A stretch of 64,000 nucleotides of DNA from Anisodus tanguticus (GCA_034509755.1 CM067555.1:2302142-2366141), one strand, 5' to 3'; positions 21,758 to 36,000 are shown, numbered from the stretch's first letter. Program-made: numbers and translations. The notes: generated from the sequence alone by a model not told the origin.

Positions 21758-23729
21758 TTTACAATCTTCTAAGGTGGCAATGGTGGTGGCATAGGTGTTT
21801 CATAGTGCTAATATATGTTAAAATTTGCAGCATCTTACTGCAAATGGCAAGTTCAAAAAGTCATGGACTTATGTTTCATCTAGTATGTTAAGTAGTTATT
21901 TGGTTGCTTTGTATTATTATTCCATATGCTGCACTTGTGGAAAATTTGATGATCCAACAAGCCTAAAAAGTGCAGCAATCAGTCCATTGTGTAGCTTTTT
22001 CTTAATGTAATGTAATGTTAATTCTTTTTATTTAATTCATTTTCAAGATTGTGTTCCAAGGCAAAGCTTTACTTTAGAGTCTAGTAGCTCCATAATTAGC
22101 ATTGTTTGACTTCCAAATAACTTGTAGGGCTATTTGCAAGTAAGTCAAAATACGGTACTAGTAGAATTTAATGAACCATTTTTTTTCTCATGCGGTGCCC
22201 CATGTTCGATACCTGCTCTAGTGTCCAACTATTCTGGATTTGTGTCTGAAAATTTTACTTGAGAAAAAAGAGTTATGTACGCAAAGCGATTCCATTTTCA
22301 GAACTCAAACCGAAGATATTTGGTTGAGGATAGAGAAGTACCACAAACTTTGGTGGTAAACCTAAGTATATTTTAAGCAAGTAGACTCACTAAGACCAAT
22401 TTGAATTGCCCTCCTATTAAATGACTAGTTGCTTACCATCTAAGAAATTGTTGATTATATTATGCTCTATTTGTTTTGATTAACTCCACTTATGTGTGTT
22501 CGGTAGAGTAACAATTTATCTCAAGCTGAAATGGAGGTTACAATAAGTTGGCAGCCAGCATAAAAATGATACGTATAATTTATATTAGTGAATTCATATT
22601 CTCAAGGAATGAACTCTGTTACTAATGTAATTCTCAAAAATCTCTCAAGGCTTAAGTGGAACTATCCCAAGAGATATCTGACCATGTCATGATTTTTCTT
22701 GTCACGCTAATGCATGCTTCATTATAGAATTGTGAGCTATACTCCGCGAGGAGCCAAACGGGGGTATGGCCTTGTCATTTGACCTCTTTTCCCGAGGAAT
22801 TTTTGCTTTTCATTTACCCCACCTGATCCATTTAAAGATTCATCTCAATCGTTTTATTTTTGTGTTTAAATTTGATTAGATACAAAGTTTAAAAGTATTA
22901 AAAAATTATAATTTAAATATGACATTTTTTTTGAAAAATAAATAAATATGAGATGTCATTCCATTCACTAAAGAATGAGGTAGTTTAGTTGGTGAACAAG
23001 CTACATCAATATTACATGTCGAGATTATATAACACGGAGATTAGTAATAACATGATTATTTAGTTGACATATTTTTACAGGTAAACGTTTGATTTCTTGG
23101 ACTAAAAATATGATATAGAACGTATGATATAAAATATGTGGCTGATTTTTATACTAGATAAACTGCAATAAACTTTTATTTCAATCTTAACTTACAATTT
23201 TAAAGAATTATGAGAGAAAGACACTTTGTCATTTTGACATTTTATCCCGAATTATTATCCCACATTGTGTGTGGTATAAAAATAATATCGTGATTGTGAT
23301 ATAAACAATCTCAAAATATGCTAATCATAAAATAAAAAATTCAACTAAATATGAAATAAAAGAATCTCATATTTTATTTGGGAATTATTATCCCTCGTCC
23401 TACAAATCAAATCACCTTGAAATGTTTTAGGAGGAAAATAGTGTTATACATATTTGTTTTATAAAATTCCTTTTAGACTGTCCCAAATGATAATGTCTCC
23501 ATTATCTTTTACAACTTTCAAGTATTCATCATTGATGGGAAAAAGCACAACATATAGATAGGCTGTCAATTTGTATGTATTTTTTCTGACAGCTTTTACT
23601 CTTTTTTTTCCACAACTACCATTTCCCTTGGCGTGATTTCCGCTACTTCACTCTGCCAGTTTTCATGTGTGATTTGAGTCAAATGACAAATTTTGAGACA
23701 TATACTTTAAATTGGTTTTTCTTTAACAG
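21758..23729. other. 3' flank of PXC1-type gene and AT-rich spacer
   Basis: The first 300 bases are probably 3' UTR. The remainder shows no coding region or recognisable repeat. Confidence 0.4.
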
Positions 23730-26200
23730 TGTTACGCGCAGTAAATTCGCATATTGAATATACCTTAAGTTAAAAAACTTAATATAAGGAAGAAGGTTCT
23801 ATTAGGAAGGCTAAGGAATGATCGAGTTGAAATCCGAAGAAGTCATAAGAGTTTAAAGAACCGTTACGCCCTTCGTGCTTGGAATCCTTACGTTGAGCGC
23901 GTCGTGTCAAGCCAATGCAAGATGAGAAGAGTATAATGTTCATAAAAAGGACAAGGAAGGCCTTGGGCACAAGCTGGAAGCATATCTAAAAGATTTTGAG
24001 TTATACTCGTCATTTCGTGCACGTTTGAGAACCCGATTAACTCCGACGACTCGAGTGCCGTTCCGAGGATCACATACGACATAAATGGATGTTAAGAAGT
24101 CCTATGGATGGTTATAAGTCATTGGGATCAAAGGAATCACATCTCGATAAATTTTAACGAAGATAGGACGATACGCTAAGCATTCCGCCCCACGGAACCC
24201 ATTCCGCGTCGCAGATGGGGCAGTACATCATGGCAGCCACTTGGCCACCCCACTGCCACCGTATGTAGTGGAGGATGCGGCCGCATATGCCCATATGCAT
24301 CGCACATCCTCCCACATATGGGAGGCGATGGGCTGCCTATAATGGCCCAACCTCGAATTTCATTTCAAAACATTTCATTTTAGACCCCTTTAGCTCCTAG
24401 ATGACTCCAAACCCTCTCGCAAGGTATAAACACCATTGAAACACCATCCCATGAGATTGAAGTGTGAATCCTCCCTCAAGAAGCTTGGATCATCTTGAAA
24501 TCTCCCTTGAATTGTTGGAAACAACTCGGAAGTCTCGGAGAATCGGAGGAGTTTTGGTATGGAGAGTCTCTTGAATGTTTAAGGTATGGTTTTTGCCATT
24601 CTTAGTATTTCTAAGATTCTCCTAGCTTAAGTGATCTTTTGGTAAAAGGGTCTATGGAGGGATTAAGAGAAATTCTATAGATGAGCATGATAGTTGTTGT
24701 GTTGATTGTTGGATGGTTTTGATAAGATCTTTGAAGTAACTATAGCCATATTTTGTGGAATATAATTGTTGTAATCTTGGTGGTATTTTGGTTATTGTAA
24801 AGGAGGTGGGAAAGGATTAAGTTTCTATGAAGGAAAGATAAGATGGAGTACGCACGCCAAGTGTTCGATGAAATGTCACAACTATGAAATTATGAAATCA
24901 TTGATTGGATATTGATACGGATCATCTTAATTGTTTAGGTTGACACTTATACGACGAGCGAGACGTCATAGGATTGTTGCTCGACTAACTAGGTATGTTA
25001 AGACTCATTCTTTCTTTCATTTGGTATGACCTACGAATAAGCGTAGCCATAACGAACGTTCCTCCAAAAAGAACTTTATTCTTAAGATTTGAGCTTGTAA
25101 ACACCTTTGTTTCATATAGTTATAGCTTATGATTCTTATTATCCTTCGTCGGGATCACTTCCCGTCTTGATAGCATCTTGAATCGTATGTTTTCTTATGA
25201 TCCTTGTTGATTCTTGGATAATTGATACAAACACAGTTACATAACGATAATTGAAGGATAAGGACCTTGAGTCACTCCGAGTGAATCCATAAGGCCCTTC
25301 AGAGTCATCATCTTGCATTGCACTTATATATATATATGTATCTATTTTCTTACCGAGCCGTGCTATAGTCAGTTGGGTACGGTGCTTATATGCGCACACT
25401 ACTGCAGTTGGTTTTAATATTATCGAGTCTCATATCTGGGTCGGGTACGACCGAGTCCTCTACGAGGCCGAGTACGATATGACATGACATGATTTGCCCC
25501 ACAAAATAACTTGATACTATGTTATATACATATGGCCCCGATGAATGGCTTAATTTTTACAAGACATGCATACATACTCATGGTTATAACAGGTAGGCCT
25601 CAGAGGCTTGCTATGAGTTTCAGGTTGACTTATATACTCTTCTTTCGTATTTCATCTTTTATTTATGTGTTGCCTGCCTTACATATTTAGTACATCTTTA
25701 GTAATGATATCCCTTTCTGAGGCACTACGTTTCATGCCCGCAGGTACAGATAGAGACTCGGAAGATACGCAGTAGGTGACTCGACTCAGCTGAGGATTGT
25801 CACGCTCCTTTGTTTGGAGTTGTCTAGTGAGCTGATAGGTATGCCAATTTCAAATATGTATATAGTTGGGTATGTTGGGGCCTTGTCCCGACCAGATATT
25901 GTTGAAAAACTCTCTAGAGACTTGTAGACAATCGTTTGTGTATAGTGGTCTTGTGTGGCCTTGTCGGCCTCTTCAGTAGACTTATTGTGTTCACATCAGC
26001 CTTGTTGGTCTTGGAGTTTATATAGATATATGTAGATGTTGGGTCTTTTCTGCGTGCAGGTGATTGTGTTTTGATCGGTAATCATTTGTTAGAGGCTTTG
26101 TCGGCCAATATATTGTTGAGCATGTTACATGTATTAAGATTGGTACGATCGGGCCTTAGGGCGTCGGGTGCCCCCCTCCCCCCAAGGTTGGGGTGTGACA
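23730..26200 (+). mobile_element. Solo (or truncated) LTR, Ty3-gypsy chromovirus type
   Basis: About 2.47 kb, starting TGTTACGCGC and ending GGGGTGTGACA. AACAG precedes it (23725-23729) and AATAG follows (26201-26205), a possible 5-bp duplication with one mismatch. The end CCCCCAAGGTTGGGGTGTGACA-like tail is what I know from Tekay/Del-type LTRs. No gag or pol sequence follows. GGATATCAGAAG just downstream resembles a damaged tRNA-Met primer site, so a truncated element rather than a solo LTR is possible. Confidence 0.65.
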
Positions 26201-26291
26201 AATAGGATATCAGAAGATTTTTTTGTAAAAAAATATTACTATTTCCTTTTTATTTTGTTTGTCGTAGCTTAACTTAATATAAAATTTAATA

Positions 26292-26812
26292 AAGAAATAC
26301 AACAACAACAACATACCTAGTGAAATCTCACAATGTGGTGTTTGGGGAGGGTAGAGTGTACGCAGACCTTACCTCTACCTTGGTAGGTAGAGCGGTTGTT
26401 TCCCAGATACCCTCGGCTTAAGATAGAGCATAAGCACAAGCAAAGCAAAATCAAAGCAAGAGCAACGATTAGGAAAAATTTAAAGCAGTATGAAAATTGT
26501 TGGTATCAAAAGCGAATAAGTCATGATAGCGCATTCCGAAAAAGTGTGCATTAACTAGAGCAGATAAATAAGTTAAACAATGTATACTAAAGGACACATA
26601 TCATCAGAAAACCAGCTACATTTTACTATAAAGCAATATTGTGCCTATTTGTATGATAGGCTAAGCAGGCCTACAATAAAAACATTACCCCTACCAGTTT
26701 GCAAGCGTGAGCAAGACTACGCTTGACTACCTACTACCCTTCTACCCTAATTCGTATCCTCCACAACCCCTTATCTAAGGTCATGTCCTCAGTAAGTTGC
26801 ACCTGCGTCATA
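26292..26812 (-). mobile_element. RTE LINE, 5'-truncated 3' end only
   Basis: On the minus strand this is the C-terminal end and 3' tail of the same RTE family found at 33032 and 36766. The tail ends in GTTGTTGTTGTTGT (plus-strand AACAACAACAAC at 26302). The shared words GGGAGGGTAGAGTGTA and GGTAGAGCGGTTGTTTCC identify it. Only about 520 bp remain. Confidence 0.8.
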
Positions 26813-26934
26813 TAAAAAAATTATCTTGCGATTTTAAATATATCAAACATTTATGTGGCTTTTAAAAAAATTTATTAAGAAAATATATGAATATGTTATT
26901 CTCTTTTAAACGAATTAATAAAGAAAATGTCGTC

Positions 26935-27195
26935 CCACGGGGCATAGCTAGATGGCGAAGGTGGGGAACTTAAAATCCAGCTGGAGGCCTGCAGCGTGGG
27001 TTCGAATCCTGGTGGGAGCAATTTGCTCTCTTCTGGGGTAGGACTTTGTAGGTGATATCAGTTGCTCTGTTCTCAAACCCTGGTCATTCAGGCACATTCC
27101 GCGATTTACTAGTAGTAATGTTGAGGGACCGGGACTACTATCTCCAGGAATAGTCTAACGTAAGCCGAAAAGCTGGATATCAAAAAAAATAAAAA
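26935..27195 (+). mobile_element. tRNA-derived SINE
   Basis: An A-box-like TAGCTAGATGG (26945-26955) and a perfect B-box-like GGTTCGAATCC (26999-27009) lie near the 5' end, and an A-rich tail (CAAAAAAAATAAAAATAAA) lies near 27182-27200. This is the layout of a polymerase III-transcribed SINE. A target duplication is uncertain (AAATGTC and AAATGCC are candidates). Confidence 0.75.
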
Positions 27196-27286
27196 TAAAT
27201 GCCAAATAAAGTGGAATACAGAGGAGCAGGGAGTTAGGGAGCCCCACAAGGGGTTCATGTCAACCATTTCTTCTTAAAACTATAGT

Positions 27287-28241
27287 TAGGGATGGCAACG
27301 GATCGGATATGGACCGGATCCTACTAGATCCAGATCCATATTCATTTTTCATACCTGGAATTCATATCCGGATCCAGATCTATCGGGTCCATAAAAATCA
27401 GATCCAAATACGGATACACCGGGTCCACGGATCGGATCTGGATCCACATGTAAAAACAATTCTTTTAGAGTTGTATATTTTTTTCATGTTTCAGATCTTC
27501 ATAGGAGTCAAGTGGTTCTCAAAGTTGTATATTTTTTTCATATTTCTGATTTCAATCCTAGGCATGTATGTCAAATGAACATTGAGCGCTACAACAACAT
27601 TAAGCTACATTGGGTGTCAATTCATCCATTTTTTTTTGTTTAATCTGCACTTTCATTAGTGTAAAAAGAATTAAAGGTGGAAGCCATAAAGTTTTAATCT
27701 TGATCTTATATTAGATGTTGCATTCGACCACAATTAATCATCCTTCATGACTGTAACTTTTATGAGGAATATTTTGCAACGAATCCACTCTTTCATCTGC
27801 TAAAGCATGACACGAGATATGGATATTTCAACAGAATGAGATCAAATAATCAGCTCCTTTTACATGCAATGATTGTACCATCATTTGTTTTCCGCTTAAT
27901 TTTTTATTGGGCCTTTTGACAATTATGGACTTATACGTATGGATCATTTAAAAAATAAAATCCAAATCTGAATATAAAATACAAAAATTATGAAAAATTA
28001 AGAAAATACTTATAAAATTACATTCTAGGTTATGGATATATTTAATAAAAATGGATCAACAGGTCGGATCTGGACCAGATACGGATCTCAAATACAAGAT
28101 CCATATCCATATCCGATCAGTCAGAAACGGATCCGGGTCCGATCCGGATCCGTCGGGTCCAAATTTTGAAGATCCATATCCTATAAAACGGATTTGGATC
28201 CACCGGATCTGGACCGGGTCCAGTATCCATTGCCATCTCTA
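27287..28241. mobile_element. hAT-like non-autonomous element with GGATCC-rich ends
   Basis: Starts TAGGGATGGCAACGGAT and ends ATCCATTGCCATCTCTA, flanked by perfect 8-bp duplications ACTATAGT at 27279-27286 and 28242-28249. Both subterminal regions are dense in GGATCCGGATC, CGGGTCC and ATCCATATCC words in both orientations. The 600-bp core is AT-rich and non-coding. It sits inside an older MITE of the 3819-4007 family: the halves of that MITE lie at about 27226-27286 and 28250-28360. Confidence 0.87.
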
Positions 28242-28651
28242 ACTATAGTGTATAAAATTACTTTTTATTATGTATATATAGTAGATATTAATTTTTTTTT
28301 ATGTATTTACTTCTTTATATTTCGTATTCCATTGATGAAAATTTTGGTACCGGCACTAAAAAGGAGTACGATATATTTATACCAAATTAATAATATCGAA
28401 ACTCTCCATGTCACGTTTTTCCCCCACAATATGCTACTTTACTCTATCCTATTTTATACAACGCTCTTTTTCGTATTAGAATGTTTCAAAATGGAACCAA
28501 GGCAGTGTAACATTAACGAGGTTACACACACACAAAAAAAGAACTTAATTGACACTAATCAGAATATTAAGCAAAATTCAATATGCCTTGGGTGTTCTAA
28601 CTTGGTACAATACTACGAAACAACACAATAGTGTTGAATATGTCAAATCCT

Positions 28652-28767
28652 ATGTTGCTTGCATTCTTCAAAAAATATCGTTGGGTGTGTTGGGTCCTTA
28701 AAAAACTGTATATTTTTAGAGAATTTGACATCATAATAATAATATTTTAAAAGATTTGAGCAACATA
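28652..28767. repeat. Degraded copy of the PXC1-intron foldback repeat
   Basis: Starts ATGTTGCTTGCATTCTTCAA and ends GATTTGAGCAACATAA, the two outer arms of the repeat unit seen at 20481-21035. Many substitutions show that it is old. Confidence 0.65.
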
Positions 28768-28770
28768 AAT

Positions 28771-30060
28771 GACTATCACAATGACCAGACGGAAAATTTT
28801 AAGTGATTATCATACCAAAATGGATGGAATGGATTTATGAGAGTGACAGTGTTCCTTTTGTGGACCAGGAGATTGTATAGGTTAAAAGAACAGTACACAT
28901 AGCCTTAGTTTGTGGTTTGGTTTAGAAGACGAGACATAATCCGAGAAAGACTTGTAGATGTTATATGAACTTATGACAATATGTTCTAGCTCTTTCTATA
29001 ATGACATTGTCGGACGGATTTGTGATTTGAAATTTATGAGTTTTTACGACAATCTCAAGTTAGTTACATTCAAATATTTATAGCGAATTTCTTATACATA
29101 GACTGGGTTAGGCAAAGAAATACTGGTTCACATGAACCCACGTGTTATATTGTGGATCCAAGAAGAGTAGAATTCTACCGGCCCTCCCTTCCAATCTATC
29201 AATACTTTTCTGGAAAGATTGATACAATATTTCTATATTCTAGAACATCTAACCAATACACTTCTCATTTACCCTTAATAAAAAGCATTTATAGTCACAC
29301 AAATATTATAACACATTTAAGACCACAAATTTCAAAATTCATTCACTTTTCACTTACATGGACTAGGGTTGATAGCTAAATTCAGTCTTCTAGACCACTA
29401 TAACACAAAAAAGTCGTGGAGCGCAAAAGTCCCTTTAGCATGGGGGCGACTATCTTGTGATGGTAATTGCGAATAATCTTGGTAGCAAGATTGACTGCAA
29501 TTCCAAGAAAAGGTTAACTTTCTTTTATTTTTGCTCCTTTCTTATCCTAATAATAAGTTGAACTTCCACTTGACATACTTCAAAAACTTAAAGAAAGAAT
29601 AAGAAGAACAACATGACCAAAATCAGAAGGGATTGACTTGACTATCTTCAATGATCCCGAAAACTCTATGTATATTTAAGGCAACTATATTGTTGACCTC
29701 AATGCATTTTAAGTCATTTTAAGTTCTAAGACAGCAAATCATAGGGGATACCTGCCTTCCAAGATCATATATTTAAATCACTACACATTTAATCAAAAGA
29801 AAATCTAAACTACAACATACAATTCATCAGTGCCACGAACTAGATGATATCTTACTCTCTGTAATAATCTAAGTTAGGTCCAATTACCTTCATCCCATGT
29901 TATAGAAACAAAACCGAGAATAAGCCATGGGGCGTTCAACTCGGAAACTCCATGGCCATTGCAGCCTCAATGCTGCTCTCTACGAATCTCTTTATCCTTA
30001 ATAAATTAACCTCAGAGTTACGTAAGATGAAGGTAAATGACACATATAATCAAGAAGACA
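28771..30060. other. Spacer and probable 3' UTR of the trihelix-UMPK gene
   Basis: The last few hundred bases before 30061 are probably the 3' UTR of the minus-strand gene. I see no coding sequence or clear repeat in the rest. Confidence 0.4.
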
Positions 30061-33000
30061 CTAGCTAACCCTTCCTGTCTGATCGATCAGTGTACCCACC
30101 TGCTCTCCACATAACGCTCTTGATATATTTCCAGGCCCATGAAGATTATAAATAACAACTGCAAGAAAAGAAAAGCATGTCAAAGAACATTTATTCTTCA
30201 GACTGGGACTAAATGCACTTCCATTAGGGGTGGGTGTGTTTGGTAATAATAAAATGTCTCCCGCAGAAAATATTTTTCTGGAAAATAAGTGTTTCTTACT
30301 TTATCTTCTGGTGTTTGGTAAATATGCAAAATATATTATTCAAAAAACATTTGTATTTAATCTATGCAAACACTGTGAGGGATGGGGTTGGGTTTAGGGG
30401 GTGTGGGGGTGATGCGGATGGGGTGGGAGTAGAATATCTTGGAGGGTTGGAAGGAGACAACCAATGTGAAATGCCGCTATAGAAGTCATTTTCCTTATTT
30501 TTAAGGATCTTGTTTTCCTAGAAAAAATATTTTACAAAAATTTTGACCAGTCAAACGTGGAAAAATTGGAGAACATTCTATAGAATAGTATCGGGCAATG
30601 TGAAGAGCGGATAGAGAAAATACAGACCAGGAATTGCATTCTCCTCACATAATGTAACAGCCATCATATCCAATGGGGAATCACCTCCGGAAACCAGCTC
30701 CCTGAAGGAAATATGCTCAGCAGCAACATTATTATTTCGGGAGTCACAAACATAGACACCATCTACATTTGTACCCTTGAGTAGTGCATCAGCATGAACT
30801 GACAAGGAAAACATTGAATCATTAAACCACTCAGAAATACTCAGTAGTATAAAACAGACATTTCAAGTGTAAATTTTTGTACTTTCAGAAGCTCTGAGTG
30901 CTGCAGCTGTATCCGTAGAGAAGAGTGGATTCCCTGTGCCAGCACCAATACCACCAAAGATTACAACTCTGCCTTTTTCAAGATGCCGTATAGCCCGTTG
31001 CCTACTGTATGGCTCAGCAAGCTCGGGCATAGAAAATGCACTTTGCACACGAGTCTGCACACCCATCTTCTCTAATGCCGACTGCAGCAGGATGGAATTC
31101 ATCATAGTTGCCATCATTCTGCAAGATTAGGAAATGATGGGAAAAACTAGCTCATTATTACATAAGAACCGGAATACCTTTACTAGGCCTGGAAAGTGAG
31201 AGCAAACCATCTCAAGTCAGTGAACCAGACCATCTATCTGTCAACACATACTTTAGACTTGATTGTGTGGAAAAATCTAGCTTTTGCTTCTAATAATCCA
31301 ATCAAAATGATTAACAACTCGACCGCAAACTCTAGCTCCTCCTGCTAAAAGCTAGTTGACCTTTAAAATCAAATTTTGGGGCTGGAATCATGATTTAGTC
31401 CAACTTCATTTTCTCCATGTCAAATGTAGCCTTGTTTCTTTCACTAGCCATATTCAAATTGAGTTTTTTGTCAGTTTATACACGTTTTTTTATCAAGTTT
31501 ATACACGTTGAACCAAACACTTTGCCAAATATTTTTTGTACTTAATATATAAATAAAAAGCCCGAAATCCTGTGACCAGGGCACCTCAAATTAAGTAATC
31601 ACGCCCATGTTTGTATAAGCATGTATACCGACGTTCTTTTTTTAAATAAAACACATTAAAAGATCTATTCCACGATACAAGCCCCTATAATTCATATTAC
31701 AGATCATTTAGAAAAAGTTGCTCTGCGCGTCATTGACCCAACGCTCTAGGTTCTTTTTTCCTCATTGCATTCCAACTATTTTGTTATTCCAATATCAACA
31801 TGCATAAGGGTAAAATGAAGCAATCATAATATGATCTTAATAATTAAGAGCTCAGAGAGTTAACATATATATAAATAGCATAAAAACCAAAAACTACAAA
31901 CAGGACATAGAAGCTAGAAAGACTATAAAGATCATCCGTCCATGAGGATGTGATTTTACCATTCCGTATCTTGTATGAAACTAAACCGAATGAGTGACAG
32001 CATAACTAATAATTGCACAGCAAACTATAAATGAGACAGGAAGAAATTACCCAATCTGATACGCAGTACATCTATCCAATCCAGTTGAATTTACCCATGT
32101 GTCTCCACAAAAGAAATTGCGCCCACCAACAACTATTGCCACCTAAGGAAACAATTAACATGCTTGCTTGAGGAAATCAGATTACAGAAAAAATAGTACT
32201 ACTTGGAAAATATTTCAGAAGTTTTACGGACTGATACCTCTATACCAAGACGACAAGCTATTGAGACTTCTCTAGCAACTAGCATCGCCACCTGGTATAT
32301 TTCAGAGATTCAAACTTTATTATCAGCATTGACAATTGTTAAGAATAGATCTTGAGCCTAACTCAACCCCAAGTCCATATAAGGAGACCAATTACCTATC
32401 CCATATCCGATGTGGGACTCTTAACACTCCCCGCACGCTCAGACCTCGTTAACTGGAGCGTGGACAATATAATATAGGAGCCCATCATCGGTGAACAAAA
32501 AATTGGGATGTAGTATAAGGAGATCAATTACCTATCACATATCTGATGTAGGACTCTTAACAACAATAAAGTAGAGACGCTTACCTCTTTTACAAATACA
32601 GAGTACGACATCTCACTTAATTAGGAAACAAAGTAAAAAATGTAGTAGCAATTAATATGACAACTTCTTGCTTGCCAAAATTGACTTCTCTGATACAAGC
32701 TGAAAAGTTTTTATGCATTTATCTTGCTGGTAATACTGACACTACGTTTTGTGATAAATTCACTTCCTTAGAAGGCCATACAATTGGAAAGTCACCCAAG
32801 AGGTCATAACATGGTTCAGCATTGTACATAGTAAGAAAGTAATAACCGTCCTATGAGAGAAAATTTAAAGTAAAAATTTGAAGTTCTTAGTCATCCTGAA
32901 ATTATAAGACTTATTTGAACGATTAGATTACTAGCTTTTTTGGGCTAACCTACTTCAGCAGTAGCCTAAATTCAACTGGTACAACTTCTTAGGCAAAGGT

Positions 33001-36000
33001 GAAAATAGAGCACAATGGAAAACGAGACATAAACAACATCAACATACCCATCGAAATCCCACAACGTGGGGTCTGGGGAGGGTAGAGTGTAAGCAGACCT
33101 TACCTCTACCTTGGCAGGTAGAGCGGTTGTTTCCGAGAGACCCTCGACTCAAGATAAAGCACAAACAAACAAAGCGAATAAGTCATGATATCGCATTCTT
33201 AAAAAGAAGCAATAACTAATGCAGGTAAATAAGACAAACAAGGTACACTAGAAAACACATCAGCATAAATCAAACGATAGGGGACTATAAAACAATATTG
33301 TGTTTACTAGTATGATAGGCTAAGCGAACCTACAATAATAACACTACAACTACCAGTTTGTAAGCATAGGTAGGACTACGTTGGACTACCTACTACCCTT
33401 CTACCCTAATCCGTGTCCTCCATACCCCCATATCTAAGGTCATGTCCTCAGTGGGTTGCACGTGCGTCATATCCCGTCTAATCACCTCTCCCCAATACTT
33501 TTTCGGCCTACCTCTACCCCTCCTGAACCCGTCCATAGCCAACCTCTCACACCTCCGCACTAGGGCACTTGTGTCTCTCCTCTGCACGTGCTTGAACCAT
33601 CTCAATCTCACTTTCCGCATCTTATCCTCCACCGAGGTCACTCTCACTCTGTCCCGGATATCATTATATCTAATTCTATCCCTCCTTGTATGCCCACACA
33701 TCTATCTTAACATCCTCATCTCCGCAACTTTCATCTTGTGGGTGTGCGAAGTCTTGACCAACCAATACTCCGCCCCATACAACATAGTCTGTCTGACTAC
33801 CACCCTATAGAACTTGCATTTAAGTTTTGGTGACACCTTTTTATCGCACAAGACTCCAGATGCGAGCCTCCATTTCATCCACCCTGTCTCAATACGATGT
33901 GTGACATCGTCATCAATCTCTCCATTCCCTTGGATAATAGACCCGAGGTACTTGAAGCTTCTTTTCTTTGGAATGACCTGAGTATCAAGCCTCACCTCCA
34001 CACCTGTCTCAAGGTCGCTCCCGTTTCTGAACTTGCACTTCAAGTATCCTGTCTTGGTCCTACTCAGCCTGAACGACTTTAGGGTTTGTCTCCAAACCTC
34101 CAACTTAGCGTTCACTCCGCTGCGAGTCTCATCAATCAGGACTATGTCGTCTGCGAATAACATACACCATGACACCTCCCCTTGAATTTGTCGCATCAGT
34201 CCATCAATCACCAAGGCAAATAAGAATGGGCTAAGAGATGATCCCTGGTGCAGCGCCTTCATCACTGGAAAGTGCTCCGAGTCTCCTTCTGTTGTCCTTA
34301 CCTTCGTCTTGGCTCCATCATACATATCCTTGATTGCCCTAGTATACGCCAAATGTACACCTCTAACCTCCAAACATCTCCATAGAAACTCCCTAGGAAC
34401 TTTGTTGTATGCCTTCTCGAGGTCGATGAAAACCATATGTAAGTCTCTCTTCCTCCCCCTAAACTGCTCCATCAACCTCCTAATAAGATGAATGACTTCT
34501 GTAGTCGAGCGCCCCAGTATGAATCCAAACCGGTTCACGAAAATAGATACGCCTCTTCTCACCCTCATCTCCACGACCCTTTCCCAAATTTTTATAGTGT
34601 GACTTAGCAGCTTGATAACCCTATAGTTGCCGCAATTCTGGATATCACCTTTGTTCTTGTACAAAGGAATCATTGTACTCCCCCTCCATTCTTCGGGCAT
34701 TCTCGCCGTCCTAAAAATGACGTTAAACAACTCAGTCATCCAGTCCGAACCTGGCCTGTCTGCGCTCTTTCAAAATTCAACTGGAATCTCATTAGGCCCG
34801 GTCGCTCGTTCCCTGCACATCTTGCGAACCGCCTCCTCAACCTTAATGCTTCTACAATACCCAAAATCTTGGTACCTACCCGATTGCTCCAAATCTTCCA
34901 GCACAATGTCTCTGTCTCTTTTTTATTCAAGAGTTTATGGAAGTAAGACTGCCACCTCCGCCTAATTTCTGCATCCTCCACCAGTACTTTGTCGTCCTCT
35001 TCCTTGATGCACCTCACGTGATCTAAGTCACGGACCCTTCTCTCACTCGTCTTGGCTAGTCTATATAACTTCTTCTCCCCGCCTTTCTCCTCTAATTCCA
35101 CATACAGATATTCAAAAGTTGTCGCTTTCGCCGCCGTGACCGCTAGCTTTGCCTCCTTCCTCGTCATCTTATATAATTCTCTATTCATCCACTTCTCCAC
35201 CTCATCCTTGCTTTCTACCAATTTCGCATACACCGCTTTCTTCGCTTCCACCTTCTCTTGAACTTTACCATTCCACCACCAGTCCCCTTGATGCCCAACA
35301 CGGCTACCCTGCGAGACCCCTAGCACTTCTCTAACTACCTTTCGAATGCAACTGGCCATTCTATCCCACGTACCGGTCGCATCCCCACTACTCCCCCAAG
35401 CCCCTTCGGCCATCAACCTCTCCCCCATCTCATTTGCACTAGCCATGGTCAAACTCCCCCATTTGATTCTTAACCTGTCATCCACAACCCTCCTCTTTTT
35501 CTCCATCTTAATCTCCAAATCCATCACAAAAAGTTTATGTCGAGTTGTAAGGTACTCTCTCGGAATGACCTTGCAGTCTTTACAAAGACCATTGTCAACC
35601 TTACTACGGAGCAAAAAGTCTATCTGAAAAAGAGACATATATGTTAGAATAAAATTAGGTGCCAGTAGAAAATCTAGAGAACATTTAGAGGTAGAGAAAC
35701 TATATGTTGATAATATTTGACAGAGATAGACTCAAATGGAACGACATGGACTCAGAGGAATTCATATAGCCCCGCCCCAACTTGCTTAGGATTGAGCATA
35801 GCATTAGTTGCTTTTTCTGTAAAGGTTTGTGCTCTTAGACAGTTAAATGCCACATTAACTAATAGTCGAAGTGTAAGAAAAATGTTCATCAACATTACAA
35901 TCATTCTGAAGTTCAAACTTAAAAGACACGTCTAGCTTCTTCCCTTAAATAAATTGTACTTCATTCATTTGGTAAATATAAGTTAGTCCTCCATTTTTGC

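Noticed and set aside
26935..27195. A possible tRNA gene because of the B-box word
   Set aside because: No cloverleaf can be formed around it; the A-rich tail and length fit a SINE.
26292..27195. RTE tail and SINE as one composite element
   Set aside because: They are on opposite strands with separate tails and about 120 bp of unrelated sequence between them.
34736..35638. Long open frame first considered as a host gene in intron 2
   Set aside because: It continues into RTE reverse transcriptase and lies within an 8-bp target duplication, so it is LINE sequence.
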